From NCBI RefSeq assembly GCF_000185725.2, contig NZ_KI391953.1, positions 1,356,750 to 1,420,749 on the forward strand: 64,000 nt of DNA, written 5' to 3'. Below, in pieces: positions 43,212-52,480 of this stretch (positions are counted from its first letter, which is position 1; every line of letters begins with the position of its first letter). This DNA is from Segniliparus rugosus ATCC BAA-974. Lineage in GTDB: Bacteria; Actinomycetota; Actinomycetes; Mycobacteriales; Mycobacteriaceae. The notes under the pieces are model-generated. The model saw only the letters and a list, made by a program, of their open reading frames with translations. It did no database searches and was not told where the DNA came from. The translations under genes and the position numbers were made by a program.

Positions 43212-43580
43212 TCAGATCCCCAACGTCGCGGGAGGTTGGGGAGGGGTTTTGTCAGGGAGGTGTTTGTGGACCCACGAGAGAAGGGAGCGGATGTAGTCGA
43301 GGGCTTGGTGCAGCGTCGACTTGGTCGCGGCGTTCTCCTGTTCGAGGACTTCCACGCGCTTGCCGAGGTCGGCCACCTGCGAGCGCAGCGGGTCCACGAG
43401 GGTGACCGCTGTGACCGCGATGACCTGCGCGGCCTCCGCGTCGATTTTGGACTCTTGCGCCTCGGACAGGCTCAGCTCCTGTCTGCGTTTCCTGCGCTCT
43501 AGCCAGCCTTTGCCGACAGCGCCGAGCAGCGCCCCTATCGGGGCGCTGACGGCGGCTGCGATCTCGGTGTGCCCGTTCAC
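43212..43580 (-). CDS. DUF2746-type phage membrane/coiled-coil protein
   Basis: A 122-residue protein with a short N-terminal hydrophobic segment (AAAVSAPIGALLGAVGKGW), a charged RRKRRQELSLSE region, a second Ala/Val-rich helix and a long leucine-zipper-like coiled coil (VADLGKRVEVLEQENAATKS). The GTG at 43580 overlaps the preceding stop by 4 bp (GTGA). Similar proteins follow holins in actinophages; it may be a second holin or spanin-like lysis accessory. Confidence 0.6.
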   Translation of the reverse strand: MNGHTEIAAAVSAPIGALLGAVGKGWLERRKRRQELSLSEAQESKIDAEAAQVIAVTAVTLVDPLRSQVADLGKRVEVLEQENAATKSTLHQALDYIRSLLSWVHKHLPDKTPPQPPATLGI

Positions 43581-43873
43581 GCGGCCCGGTGCCTTCCCGC
43601 GCGGGCGGTCTTGGGCTTGGCCCTGCCCCGCAACCACACAGCGACAGCCGCAGGCGCGACGACCGCGTACGCGGCCAGCGCCGCGTCAAGCCATCGGTTG
43701 GTGCTCAGGTTCCAGCCGGTGACGGCTGCGACGAAGTTGGCGAGCGCGACGACCACGGCGCGCACCACCAAGGGCTTGGGGAGCTGGCCCACCGCGTTCT
43801 CGATCTGCTCCTCATCGGGGTCTCCTCGAATCCCGTCGAGGTCGAACTGTGGTCCGATGTGGTCCTCGTGCAT
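43577..43873 (-). CDS. holin-like membrane protein
   Basis: A 98-residue protein with an acidic N-terminus, two membrane spans (VVRAVVVALANFVAAVTGW and WLDAALAAYAVVAPAAVAVWL) and a very basic C-terminal tail (RGRAKPKTARAGRHRAA), the class II holin layout. It is separated from lysA/lysB by the whole structural operon, which is unusual, but the topology and pairing with the DUF2746 gene support a lysis role. Confidence 0.65.
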   Translation of the reverse strand: MHEDHIGPQFDLDGIRGDPDEEQIENAVGQLPKPLVVRAVVVALANFVAAVTGWNLSTNRWLDAALAAYAVVAPAAVAVWLRGRAKPKTARAGRHRAA

Positions 43874-43881
43874 GGGTCCTC

Positions 43882-44340
43882 CTATTCGACTACTTCGGCC
43901 AGGGACGGCCCCGCTGGCGGCGCGGGGACCATCCCCGCCTGATGGAGCTGGTAGAGCAGCGCGTGGCGCTCTTGGACTGTCAACTCGTGGACGTTCGGAA
44001 TCGTCACCGGCTCCGGGTCCGCCGCGTCCGCGTCCACCCAGCGGCCAGCGCCGTTGTACTGGTGGTGCGGGCCGCGCATCGGCTCTTGGAACTTGATCCG
44101 CTGCTGTGGCAGCTTGTCCACCGGGATCGTCCCGTCATCGCCCGCGAGCGACACCAGGTAGTCGCGGTGGACGAACCCGCAATCCCACAGATGGCGGGAC
44201 CACGCGCGCAGGAACCCCGAATGCGTCACCATGCCGACCCCCGCGTACGCGGGCAGGTTGCGGAGCGCCCACACGAAATGTTCGTCGGGGTTGTTGAAAT
44301 TCGCCTCCTGCTGCGAGGGGATCGGCTTGGCGGGGTTCAT
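43882..44340 (-). CDS. DUF2744-type phage tail-associated protein
   Basis: A 152-residue protein. The N-terminal part, NFNNPDEHFVWALRNLPAYAGVGMVTH followed by LRAWSRHLWDCGFVH, is characteristic of a conserved actinophage family (DUF2744) placed after the Gp37-like gene. The C-terminal part is Pro/Ala-rich and acidic. Its molecular function is unknown; position suggests a tail-tip component. Confidence 0.68.
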   Translation of the reverse strand: MNPAKPIPSQQEANFNNPDEHFVWALRNLPAYAGVGMVTHSGFLRAWSRHLWDCGFVHRDYLVSLAGDDGTIPVDKLPQQRIKFQEPMRGPHHQYNGAGRWVDADAADPEPVTIPNVHELTVQERHALLYQLHQAGMVPAPPAGPSLAEVVE

Positions 44341-44365
44341 GAGAGCGCCCCCGAATCGACAACGG

Positions 44366-46168
44366 TCATAGGATTCCTAAACCTCCGAGGGCCTGATTGA
44401 CCCGTTTCACCAAACTCAGCGCTTTCAACGCGGGGTCGGCTGGCTCGCGGTAGCCGACCGTGAGGGTCCAGCCCTTCGGCCCCTCGCGGTCCCACGCGTA
44501 TTTGATCCGCGACACCCGCTCCACGAACACCGTGTCAGGGTCCGGGTAGCCGAGGACCGTCGTCCCGATCCGGTTGCCGAGCCAGAAATGCCCGTAGCCC
44601 TTCTCCCCGATCAGGTACGGGGCTGCGTCCGAGACTTTCACCGTGTGCGCCGACTTCGCGCGCGTCTCCCACGTCTTGGCCCGGATCGCCATCAAAGCCG
44701 AGAGCGTGAACGCGGTCTCCCCGCCGTCCGCCCAGCCTTCGTGATAGTGGAAGTCCCCGAGGCCGGTGACCAGGTTCTCCAATCCCGGCAGCGGGAGCGA
44801 GAGCCCCGCCGCGCGAAGCGACGGGATCTCCATGAACGCCAGGAACACGTCCTCGTAGAGAGGGCGGGCCAACGCGTCCATCAGCCCGCCCAACGGCGGC
44901 AGGTCCACAGGCGGGGCCATCCCGAGCGGGCCGGTCGCCGCCATCGCGATCTGCGAGTTGATGAACGAGGTGAGGAAATCCCCGCCCATGTTGATCGCGG
45001 CGGAGAATGCCTCGTTCACTCCCGGCATCGACCGGCCACCGGTCACGAACGAGGTGTCGGTGGCCTCGTAATACGTGAACTCCGACGACTCGATGCCGGT
45101 CAGCGGCCCCTCCTCGTACACCACCCACGGCGCGCGGGGGGAGGTGCCGAGGAAGAACGGGTTGTAGTACTCGCCGGGGAACGTGGGGTCCCCGGTGAAC
45201 ACGTCGACCCCCTCGGTGTACCCGTCCGAGGCGATATCCACGGCGGCTCGCACAAGCCCGGTGAGCACCGAGCCGCCGAACGCCGTTTCGGTGCCCCAAC
45301 CCGAGTTATCAACGATGTCCCAGACCAAGCAGCCGTGCTTCAGCGGCATCAGCGAGAACAAATCCTCGACAACCGGGATGTCGAGTTCCCCGACCAGATC
45401 CTTAAACGGATGCGGGTCCTCGCCTTTCAGGTAACGGCGGCACGTCACCGTCAACTGCGCGTCAGCGAGGATCGTCTGGGCGATCTCATGCCAAGACTGG
45501 AACCGGCTGAAGACAATCGTCAGGTTCGAGTTATCCGACAAGATAGGGAACGGTTTCACGATATTTCGCCATGTTGACGGCAAGAAACTCGGACCCATCC
45601 ACGACATGAGGTCCAGCGGGTTGTCGGGCAGGGTGAAAAGGCTCGTCTCCAGGCGAAGAATATTGCAAAAAAGCGTCACCAAAAGGCACCATTTCGCGGG
45701 GCCGAAAATAACCCAGAGCTTCGGGAACTGAAGCTCTGGTCTTAAGAATGGGTTGGCCCAGCAGAGAATATGCTTCACTTCTTCGTAGTCATGCTTGAAC
45801 GTGACTTCGAGGTACCTATCGCCCTCTTTCTCACGCACGACTTTGTAATTGTCCATCCGACCGGACCAGCGAGCGCCCTGCTTGTCGATGGTGATGTGGA
45901 CGTTGCGTTTCGCACGCCCTTTGAAGTTCATCACCCATTTCGCCAAATAATGGTCAAGCGACAAGACGACGCTGGCCGTGCCCGTGTCGTTCTCGATGAA
46001 CTCGAACTCGAGCGAACGCCAACCCGCCACCTCGCCGCGAAGCGTGTAATCGCCGTCCCACAACCGGACCACCGGAGCCGCCAGCCGGTGCATTTCCATT
46101 TCGATGCGGCGGTCTTGGATCTTCTGCCACAGGCTCAGGTGGTCCTGCTCTGTGACAAGCCCGCTCAT
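44366..46168 (-). CDS. Gp37-like tail/baseplate protein (ReqiPepy6 Gp37 family)
   Basis: A 600-residue protein of the siphovirus Gp37-like family, a Gp44/gpD-like baseplate hub of actinophages. The N-terminal beta region (LRGEVAGWRSLEFEFIENDTGTASVVL) and the C-terminal segment (VFVERVSRIKYAWDREGPKGWTLTVGYREP) are typical. The middle contains hydrophobic Pro/Gly-rich stretches. I chose the ATG at 46168, which overlaps the upstream stop by 4 bp. It follows the distal-tail gene as usual. Confidence 0.78.
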   Translation of the reverse strand: MSGLVTEQDHLSLWQKIQDRRIEMEMHRLAAPVVRLWDGDYTLRGEVAGWRSLEFEFIENDTGTASVVLSLDHYLAKWVMNFKGRAKRNVHITIDKQGARWSGRMDNYKVVREKEGDRYLEVTFKHDYEEVKHILCWANPFLRPELQFPKLWVIFGPAKWCLLVTLFCNILRLETSLFTLPDNPLDLMSWMGPSFLPSTWRNIVKPFPILSDNSNLTIVFSRFQSWHEIAQTILADAQLTVTCRRYLKGEDPHPFKDLVGELDIPVVEDLFSLMPLKHGCLVWDIVDNSGWGTETAFGGSVLTGLVRAAVDIASDGYTEGVDVFTGDPTFPGEYYNPFFLGTSPRAPWVVYEEGPLTGIESSEFTYYEATDTSFVTGGRSMPGVNEAFSAAINMGGDFLTSFINSQIAMAATGPLGMAPPVDLPPLGGLMDALARPLYEDVFLAFMEIPSLRAAGLSLPLPGLENLVTGLGDFHYHEGWADGGETAFTLSALMAIRAKTWETRAKSAHTVKVSDAAPYLIGEKGYGHFWLGNRIGTTVLGYPDPDTVFVERVSRIKYAWDREGPKGWTLTVGYREPADPALKALSLVKRVNQALGGLGIL

Positions 46169-47178
46169 TCGAGCCCCCACGGGCGCGACCACGGCCTGGG
46201 AATCCGCAGCTGGACCGTCTGGCCGGGAGCGCACCCGGTGACGGTGATCTCGAACCGTTTCGATTTCGTGTACTTCGGCACGGGGTGCTTGAACCGCACG
46301 CCGTTCATGCGAGCCCACACCTGAGAGCCCGACTCGGGGGAGATCTGCTCAACACCGGGATAGGTGTCCACAATCGAGTTCTCCCCGTAGATCAACCCAG
46401 GAAGCCGCAGCCTCCTATCGGCTAGCTTCGGGTCGGTGAACGAGTAGTCCGGGATCGTCCACTGCGTGAACGGCGCGCGCTCCCACGGGACCGGCACGCC
46501 CTCGGGGAACGGCCACGGGAAGTCCGGCACCGGCTCGGACGCGGCAGGGACCGACCATTTCAACCAAACGTCTTGGTCGGTCGGATTCAGCCCGCCCTTG
46601 CCGTCTCCCGGATCGACGTCGATCCACAACGTCTCGTGCGGCAGCAGCTCCCACGGCCACGGCGGGGAGAACAACGTCGGGTTAAAACGAGTGTCCTTCT
46701 GCGTCGTCGCCGTGTACACGGCATCCTCGCCGTACCAGAACGGGTCACCGGCCACACACGTCATGACCGCCCGGTTGATCGGGTTCTCATTCGGATCGAT
46801 GTCGGTGTTCACGTCGATCTGCTCAGCGAGCCGAAGACGCAGCGTCCGCCGCCCCGAATGATCGGTGGTGATGTGCATCTTCGTGTCTCGGTCGTAATCC
46901 CAGGCTTTCTCCCACTCCGAATCCCGAGACAGCCAAGAGTTCTCGCCGGGGGAGTCGTTCAGGATCTCAACGCCGAAAACGACATCCCTCCGCAGATAAC
47001 GCTTGCCGAGAGGACGAGCGCCCGGAAAATTTCCGGGCTCCTCGTAATACGTCCTCACCGGAGCGGAATAAATGCCGCTGACTTTCGTCCCGAGATAAAC
47101 ACCACGGTCGCCCTCGCCGGGGCCAGCGATAGTGAACCATTCCCCGTTCACGCCCTCGATCTCAACAAGGGTCTTCAT
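46165..47178 (-). CDS. distal tail (Dit-like)/minor tail protein
   Basis: A 337-residue protein directly after the tape-measure gene. A beta-rich N-terminal ~130 residues (RRDVVFGVEIL, WDYDRDTKMHITTDHSGRRTLRLRL) fits the Dit/gp-L-like hexameric ring domain. A Trp/Pro-rich middle and a terminal galectin-like strand set (RFEITVTGCAPGQTVQLRI) follow. Such proteins attach the tail tip to the tube. Confidence 0.75.
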   Translation of the reverse strand: MKTLVEIEGVNGEWFTIAGPGEGDRGVYLGTKVSGIYSAPVRTYYEEPGNFPGARPLGKRYLRRDVVFGVEILNDSPGENSWLSRDSEWEKAWDYDRDTKMHITTDHSGRRTLRLRLAEQIDVNTDIDPNENPINRAVMTCVAGDPFWYGEDAVYTATTQKDTRFNPTLFSPPWPWELLPHETLWIDVDPGDGKGGLNPTDQDVWLKWSVPAASEPVPDFPWPFPEGVPVPWERAPFTQWTIPDYSFTDPKLADRRLRLPGLIYGENSIVDTYPGVEQISPESGSQVWARMNGVRFKHPVPKYTKSKRFEITVTGCAPGQTVQLRIPRPWSRPWGLE

Positions 47179-47181
47179 AAA

Positions 47182-50100
47182 TCACCTTCCGGCATATTGC
47201 ATCGCGTCTTTGTTCTGCTGATTCCGCTGCACCTGCATTGCCTGGTCGATGTTCGAGACGTTGAAGACGTATTGCGAGCCAAGCTGAAAGCCTTGATCCA
47301 GGAGGTTCGAGAGAACCCCGTTCCCTCCCACGCCGATATCCGACAGGAATTGTTTCCCGTTCGCCTCCGCGAAATCCCAAGGGACTTTCGCCGCCTTCAT
47401 CATCGTTCCGGCCATCTCTTTATTCAGGTCGTACGCGTTTCCGATCTCCTCGGTGTACGTCCCAGCGGTTTTCACTTGCTGCGCCTGGATGGACAGCTGG
47501 TCCTTCTGGATCTTGATCTGGTCCATTTGCTTCTTGATCTCGGCGCGCTTCGCCTTGTCTTTCGTGGAATCCAGCTCAAGCTGCAATTGCGCCTGTTGCA
47601 ATTGCAGCTCCTTCCGCTGCGCTGAAATATCGTCCAGTTGGGCCTTCGCGGCCCGGTCGAGGTGCCTACGCACCCCTCGCGCCCCGGACATCGAGTCCCG
47701 GACCCCGCCAGAGATGGACGACACCGAATCCGCGACAGGCGCTAACGCCTGCTGGAGACCGCCGAAGTTGAAATTGAAAGCGACGTTCGCTTTGTCCCCG
47801 AACACGTCCTTGGCCGCTTGCATGATCGCTTTGGCGGTGTCCACCACGTGCTGCTGCTCGTCGTCCAAACCGTTCGCGAAGCCTTGCCCGACGTTCTGGC
47901 CGATCTCGTGGAAGACCTTGGAGGGGGAGTGGATGCCGAGGAAACTCGTCACGGCGTTCTTCGCGTCACTGGCCACGCCCACGGCCGCGCTCGCGACCGC
48001 GCCCGCCATCGATTTGATGCCGTTGACGAACCCCTGGACCATCTGAGCGCCAGCGCTCGACAGCAGCGACCCGAGGTCCCCGAGAGCCGAGACGAACCGG
48101 CCAGGCCAGGTGCCGATCTCGGAGACGATGGTCCCGGCTCCGGAGGAGACCACGCCCGCCAGGCTCGAGACGGCGGACTGGACCGCCGAGACCACGCCGT
48201 CCCACACGCCCGAGGCGATAGAGACGGCCGAAGACCACGCGGAAGACAGCTCGGCGGGGATGGACGCGAAGAACGTCCCGATAGTCGAGACCGCGCCGGA
48301 AACCGTGGAAGTCACCGAGGCCCACGCGCTGGAAGCGCCCCCCGACAGCGACGACCAGACGCTGTCCCAAGCGGAGGAGATGCGCGACCCGAGGTCGCTC
48401 ATCGTCGCGGACACGTCCGACGTGAGCTGCGACCACATCCCCGAGACCAGGGCCAACGGCGCGTCTACGAAAATATGTTTCGCCCAAGAGGCAATCTCCG
48501 CCGTGGAGGACGACACGTCCGATTTGAACTGGTTCCACATAGAGGACGCGGCATTGGCGATAGCGGCCCAGGCATCAGCCGCCCATTGCTTTACGTTGTT
48601 CCAGTACTGCTGGGCTTTGGTGCCGTCCCAGGCGAGATCTCCCTTCTCGTTGCCGAAAAGCCCGTACTCGCCCTCCCAGCTATTCGGGTCGCCTTTGACG
48701 ATTCCGTACCGGTTCTTTTTCCCCTCTTTGGAGTCCCCGCCGCCGAAGATGCCCGACAGGCTGGAGACTCGGTCGGCGGCTTTGTTGAACTCGGTGAGGA
48801 AGTCCGTCAAGTCAACGAAGAAGTGGCCCAGAGCGGGAAGCCCTTTTTCGATGATGAATCTGAGACCGGAGACAAACTTTTCTATCTTGTCCCCGGACTT
48901 CGGGTCGGAGAGGAAGTCGAACCCTTGCTTGGCCAGGTCTTTGAGCAGACCGCCGATGGATTTCAGGGCCCCCCAGAAATTGTGCAGCGCGTTGTCGAGC
49001 GGGGACTTCCCGTCCGAGCCCGCAGCGGTGATCTTGTCGACCCAGTTGTCGAACGCCTCGCCCGCGCGGTTGAACGCGTCGGCCAGGTTCGGAAACTTCC
49101 CGGCCACCTTCTCGGCCAGGGTCAATAGCCCGTTGGTGAAACTGGCCACGCCGGGAGCAGATCTGCTCAAAGACTCACCGATGGAGCTGACGATGTTGTC
49201 GACCTTCGCCAGCCCAGGACCAGAGGTGAGCGTGTCCACGAACGCCTTCGCCATCCCGCTCAGCCCGTCCGCCACCTTCGGAAGCGAGGCGGCGAGGGTC
49301 GGCATTAGTTTGCCGATGTCGGAGAAAACCGAGGTGAGCTTGCTTGAGAAGACCGAGGAGACCGCGGATTGCACGGGCTCGAACATCCGCCCGAAATGAG
49401 GCTTGCCCTTTTTGTCGAACTCCAACAGGCCAGAGTCCATCGCGGCCTTTTTGATGCCGTCCATGCCCAGGGCGACAGCCGCCAACGGGGCCAGCACGCC
49501 CGCCGCGACGGCCGGTAGGGAGACCAGCGCCCCGGAGACCAGAGCGAGAACGGGAGGCAGCAGCGCGAGCGCCGCAGCCAGCGCGATGACGGTCGGCCCG
49601 ACCCCGGCGAACGCGGTGCCCAACCGGCCCACAGACGGGACCGCCCCCCGCGATGCCTTCCCGAAGGCGCTCAAGCGGCCCGAGAGAAGAGCGAGCCCGC
49701 CGCCGTCCTGCGAGAGCCGTTTGAGCCCAGAGCCCGCCAGCGCCGTGGCGTTGACGATGGACCGGCCCCACGATTTGAAGCGGGCCGTGTTCGCCGCGAG
49801 GGACATGTCCAGCTCCCGCAGCTTGCGGGCATGGGACTTCAGGGACTCCCGAGCCTCGCGAACCGCGACGGCCCAGGTCTTGACCCAGGCGGCGCTAGCG
49901 GACAACGAGCGGTCTTGCTGTCTCAGCAGCGTCTGGTGGTATCGCAGAGCGTCAGTGAGATCCCGCACCGGGCGAAGCGCGCGAGAGAACGCCGTCCCGA
50001 CGATGCCCGCCGACTTCGCGGCCGCGCCGTTCTTGTCGACGTCGATTCCCACGCCCTTCGCGCCCTGGGCGCGAAGCTCTGCCAGCAACGCCTCGAACTC

Positions 50101-50265
50101 GGCCTTCACGCCCTTCGCGTTGAGGTCGACATCGACCGATACCTCGGCCCGAAGCTCCTTTTCGACCTGCTCTATGTCCCTTTTGAGCCGTCGCCGGAAG
50201 TCTGATGTGTCTGGCATGACACGGATGAAGATCCGACCGACCGACTGACCGCCGACACTTGGCAT
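47182..50265 (-). CDS. tail tape measure protein
   Basis: A 1027-residue tape measure, the longest prophage gene. N-terminal coiled coil (DFRRRLKRDIEQVEKELRAEV), an Ala-rich helical body with hydrophobic clusters at residues ~220-270 (VIALAAALALLPPVLALVSG), a repetitive Ser/Trp/Ala section (AWSSAVSIASGVWDGVVSAV) and a C-terminal Gln/Leu coiled coil. At ~1.5 angstroms per residue it predicts a tail of about 150 nm, i.e. a siphovirus. Its ATG follows the stop of the frameshifted chaperone gene immediately. Confidence 0.92.
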   Translation of the reverse strand: MPSVGGQSVGRIFIRVMPDTSDFRRRLKRDIEQVEKELRAEVSVDVDLNAKGVKAEFEALLAELRAQGAKGVGIDVDKNGAAAKSAGIVGTAFSRALRPVRDLTDALRYHQTLLRQQDRSLSASAAWVKTWAVAVREARESLKSHARKLRELDMSLAANTARFKSWGRSIVNATALAGSGLKRLSQDGGGLALLSGRLSAFGKASRGAVPSVGRLGTAFAGVGPTVIALAAALALLPPVLALVSGALVSLPAVAAGVLAPLAAVALGMDGIKKAAMDSGLLEFDKKGKPHFGRMFEPVQSAVSSVFSSKLTSVFSDIGKLMPTLAASLPKVADGLSGMAKAFVDTLTSGPGLAKVDNIVSSIGESLSRSAPGVASFTNGLLTLAEKVAGKFPNLADAFNRAGEAFDNWVDKITAAGSDGKSPLDNALHNFWGALKSIGGLLKDLAKQGFDFLSDPKSGDKIEKFVSGLRFIIEKGLPALGHFFVDLTDFLTEFNKAADRVSSLSGIFGGGDSKEGKKNRYGIVKGDPNSWEGEYGLFGNEKGDLAWDGTKAQQYWNNVKQWAADAWAAIANAASSMWNQFKSDVSSSTAEIASWAKHIFVDAPLALVSGMWSQLTSDVSATMSDLGSRISSAWDSVWSSLSGGASSAWASVTSTVSGAVSTIGTFFASIPAELSSAWSSAVSIASGVWDGVVSAVQSAVSSLAGVVSSGAGTIVSEIGTWPGRFVSALGDLGSLLSSAGAQMVQGFVNGIKSMAGAVASAAVGVASDAKNAVTSFLGIHSPSKVFHEIGQNVGQGFANGLDDEQQHVVDTAKAIMQAAKDVFGDKANVAFNFNFGGLQQALAPVADSVSSISGGVRDSMSGARGVRRHLDRAAKAQLDDISAQRKELQLQQAQLQLELDSTKDKAKRAEIKKQMDQIKIQKDQLSIQAQQVKTAGTYTEEIGNAYDLNKEMAGTMMKAAKVPWDFAEANGKQFLSDIGVGGNGVLSNLLDQGFQLGSQYVFNVSNIDQAMQVQRNQQNKDAMQYAGR

Positions 50266-50700
50266 TTAGTCACCTGTTTTTCTTTTCCGAGTCGCAGCGA
50301 GACGAGCGGCGGCGACAAACGCGAAAGAGCCCTTTCGCGGGCGTGCGCGGTCCTCTGGGACCTCTGGGGCGGGGAAGGGCTCGGGAGGTTTCGGCTTCGC
50401 GGACTTCTTCGGGTCGAGATGCGCCCGCAGATACAGGTATTGCAGCGCCCGCAGAGCGTTCACGGTCGCGACGAGCGCGTACCTGCTCTCGTCCCATCCC
50501 CGGAACTGCGAGCCGCCACGGCACTCAGCCTCGTAGTTCGAGCCGATAGGAAGCCACTCGATCAGCGTCAGCACATACCGGGGGCTCAGCGGGGCCTCCT
50601 CTGAGAAGAGGCCCCGCAGGTCGATCTGGTAGTGGTGCAAAAGGTCAGCGATAAGAGCCCCGCCGTGCCTGTCGATCAGGCTGGCGAGGGTTACGCTTCC
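50266..50700 (-). CDS. tail assembly chaperone, frameshift extension (gpT part)
   Basis: This frame has no start of its own with a plausible ribosome site. It is joined to the upstream chaperone by -1 frameshifting at the slippery site 50697-50703, giving a ~261-residue fusion that reads ...GTQPG-GSVTLASLIDRHGG... The extension (144 residues) ends in a Lys/Pro/Arg-rich tail just before the tape-measure ATG. The long product binds the tape measure while tail-tube subunits assemble around it. Confidence 0.88.
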   Translation of the reverse strand, partial: GSVTLASLIDRHGGALIADLLHHYQIDLRGLFSEEAPLSPRYVLTLIEWLPIGSNYEAECRGGSQFRGWDESRYALVATVNALRALQYLYLRAHLDPKKSAKPKPPEPFPAPEVPEDRARPRKGSFAFVAAARLAATRKRKTGD

Positions 50701-51050
50701 CCCGGCTGCGTCCCCTCCATCCACAGCTCGAAGACCCGCAGCGCCAAGGCGATATCGTCGTCCAGCGCCTTCGCCAACGTCTTGTGCCTCCCGGAGACGA
50801 TGGTCAGCACCGACACCACGGTCTCGAACTGCTTGTCCAACGCGGCAGCGTCGAGGCTCGCCCCCTCGTCCGCGTCCGAGTCCTCCAAAGCGTTGATCAA
50901 CCGGAGAACCTCGTCGCGGTCCTTCTTCCCGAGGCGCAGAAGCCCCTTTAAGACAATCGGGTCGGATTCCCCCGGCAGTCGCAGCCTCACCGGGGCGTAC
51001 TTCGCCTCCAGCTCTTCGCGGAGAGTGTCCAAGGTGTAGACGTTCGACAT
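50691..51050 (-). CDS. tail assembly chaperone, short product (gpG-like)
   Basis: A 119-residue mostly helical acidic protein (LREELEAKYAPVRLRLPGES at the start, LRVFELWMEG near the end), between the tail-tube and tape-measure genes, where tailed phages encode gpG. GAAAGGACC precedes the ATG at 51050. It ends at the TAA at 50691-50693, just after the GGGGGAA slip site. Confidence 0.88.
   Translation of the reverse strand: MSNVYTLDTLREELEAKYAPVRLRLPGESDPIVLKGLLRLGKKDRDEVLRLINALEDSDADEGASLDAAALDKQFETVVSVLTIVSGRHKTLAKALDDDIALALRVFELWMEGTQPGEA
50697..50703 (-). other. programmed -1 ribosomal frameshift site
   Basis: On the minus strand the codons CCG GGG GAA GCG TAA contain GGGGGAA. Slipping back one base after GGG reads GGA AGC GTA ACC, entering the extension frame exactly where its conserved sequence begins. 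This is the usual device for making the two tail chaperone products. Confidence 0.85.
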
Positions 51051-51153
51051 TACGGTCCTTTCAAGAATCGGCGGGCGAGGAAAAGAGAGAGGGGAGCGGA
51101 GGCCCGCCGAGAATCCGCCCTCCCTCGTCGCAGGCGCGGTCGCAGCGCCTCGG

Positions 51154-52035
51154 TCAGCTCGCGAGCGGGAACCAGTCCTCGTTGATCCACTCGTAGAGGT
51201 TTCGAGACCCGTGCTTGAGGAACGTGGCCTTGATCGGGAACGACGCGAAATCGTCAATCGGAAGGTCGACCCCGTCGTCACGGCTCACCGACGCTTTGGG
51301 GACGTAGAACCCGACTTTGTCCTCCCCGTCCACGATGATCACGAAGAAAGCCCGCTCGTTCACCTTTCCGGTGTCGCCGGAAACGCCGAACACGCCAGGC
51401 TCGGTGGAATCGTTCTTGCCGTAGTACAGCTCGAACGCGGCGGTGTCGACCTGCTGGAGCTTCACCGTCAAATAGTCGGCGGGGGACTCGGTCTCGATCT
51501 CGCGGAGTTTGGCGTTCTGCCAGGTGCCGCGAGTCTCGCGGTTGCCGCCGTCAAACCCGAATTCGGGCATGTCGTTGCGGGACGTGTGCCCGACCATGCT
51601 CCAGCCGTTCGGGGCGGCCGCGATCACGGCACTCGCCGTAGCGCCAGAGCCCTCAAGCGAGGCGCTGGAGGTCAGCAGCGCCGGAAACGCCTTGCCTTGG
51701 AGCTGACCGACGAAAGCGACCGAAAGGCCGTCGGCCAGACTCGCCCCGGTCACTAGGACGTTGCCCGCGCCGAGAGAGGGCAACGACTCAAGCGCCGTCT
51801 GGACCGCAGCGGCGGAAGCGTCGAACGCGACAACCACCGGGGTGTCCGCCGCTTCCTTCTTCACGGTGAAAGTGCCGCCGGTGGCATTCTCGACTTTCAG
51901 GGTCTGCACCTGAGCGCCGAAAGAAATAGGGTCGATAGTCGCGAGTTCGGCGGCGGTCGGGCGGGCAGTTCCCACCGGAGCGGTGTAAATATACCCGACC
52001 GCAGCAGTCAAAACCGCGTTGTCATTCAAAGCCAT
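51154..52035 (-). CDS. major tail tube protein
   Basis: A 293-residue protein with a tail-tube beta sandwich interrupted by an inserted ~95-residue immunoglobulin-like module (residues ~45-140: GGTFTVKKEAADTPVVVAF, then ALESLPSLGAGNVLVTG). After the module, the GWSMVGHTSRNDMPEFGFDGG segment and the C-terminal PIDDFASFPIKATFL strands are typical of actinophage major tail proteins. It precedes the chaperone and follows the tail terminator, the canonical order. Confidence 0.86.
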   Translation of the reverse strand: MALNDNAVLTAAVGYIYTAPVGTARPTAAELATIDPISFGAQVQTLKVENATGGTFTVKKEAADTPVVVAFDASAAAVQTALESLPSLGAGNVLVTGASLADGLSVAFVGQLQGKAFPALLTSSASLEGSGATASAVIAAAPNGWSMVGHTSRNDMPEFGFDGGNRETRGTWQNAKLREIETESPADYLTVKLQQVDTAAFELYYGKNDSTEPGVFGVSGDTGKVNERAFFVIIVDGEDKVGFYVPKASVSRDDGVDLPIDDFASFPIKATFLKHGSRNLYEWINEDWFPLAS

Positions 52036-52054
52036 AAGGCCGTCTCCTCAGAAA

Positions 52055-52459
52055 TTAAAGGAATCTGGGAGGGCGCACGCCGAGCCGGATCAAGCCTTGA
52101 ATTCGCCAGGAATCCTGAAAAGTCGATCCGAGCTGCATAGCGCCCATCGTTTCTTTGATCGAGTGCAGATACCCCGCCTCGGTCTGCGTCTGGTCCCTGA
52201 CCGCGTCGTACAGCGCCTCCAGGGCGCGCTCGTAAAGTTGCTCCGTCTCGACAAGGCCGTCCGCGCCGAACGCCGACATTTCGACAATCGGCAAGGCCAA
52301 ATGCCTCGGCCGGGTCTCATGGCGGAAACCACCGACCCGCCGGATGTTCACCAGCGGCATAGACCTTTGGTCGACGTCCTCAATCCACGAGCCGACTTTC
52401 ACGTCTCGCGGGAGAGCGGCCCGCAGGATCGGCAGCACCACGGCTTGGACACGTGGCAT
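52055..52459 (-). CDS. tail terminator protein
   Basis: A 134-residue protein; position immediately upstream of the tail-tube gene, length and strand pattern (VKVGSWIEDVDQRSMPLVNI, HLALPIVEMSAFGADG, YLHSIKETMGAMQLG) fit the gpU/tail-terminator family that caps the tube at the neck. I prefer the ATG at 52459 to the TTG at 52468 because the ribosome site (GGAG) would be too close to the latter. Confidence 0.7.
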   Translation of the reverse strand: MPRVQAVVLPILRAALPRDVKVGSWIEDVDQRSMPLVNIRRVGGFRHETRPRHLALPIVEMSAFGADGLVETEQLYERALEALYDAVRDQTQTEAGYLHSIKETMGAMQLGSTFQDSWRIQGLIRLGVRPPRFL

Positions 52460-52480
52460 TCCAGCCAAACTCCACCCCCT

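Noticed and set aside
48110-49399. Long plus-strand frame opposite the tape measure gene
   Set aside because: Mirror of the helical Ala/Ser-rich tape-measure coding sequence; no ribosome site or context.
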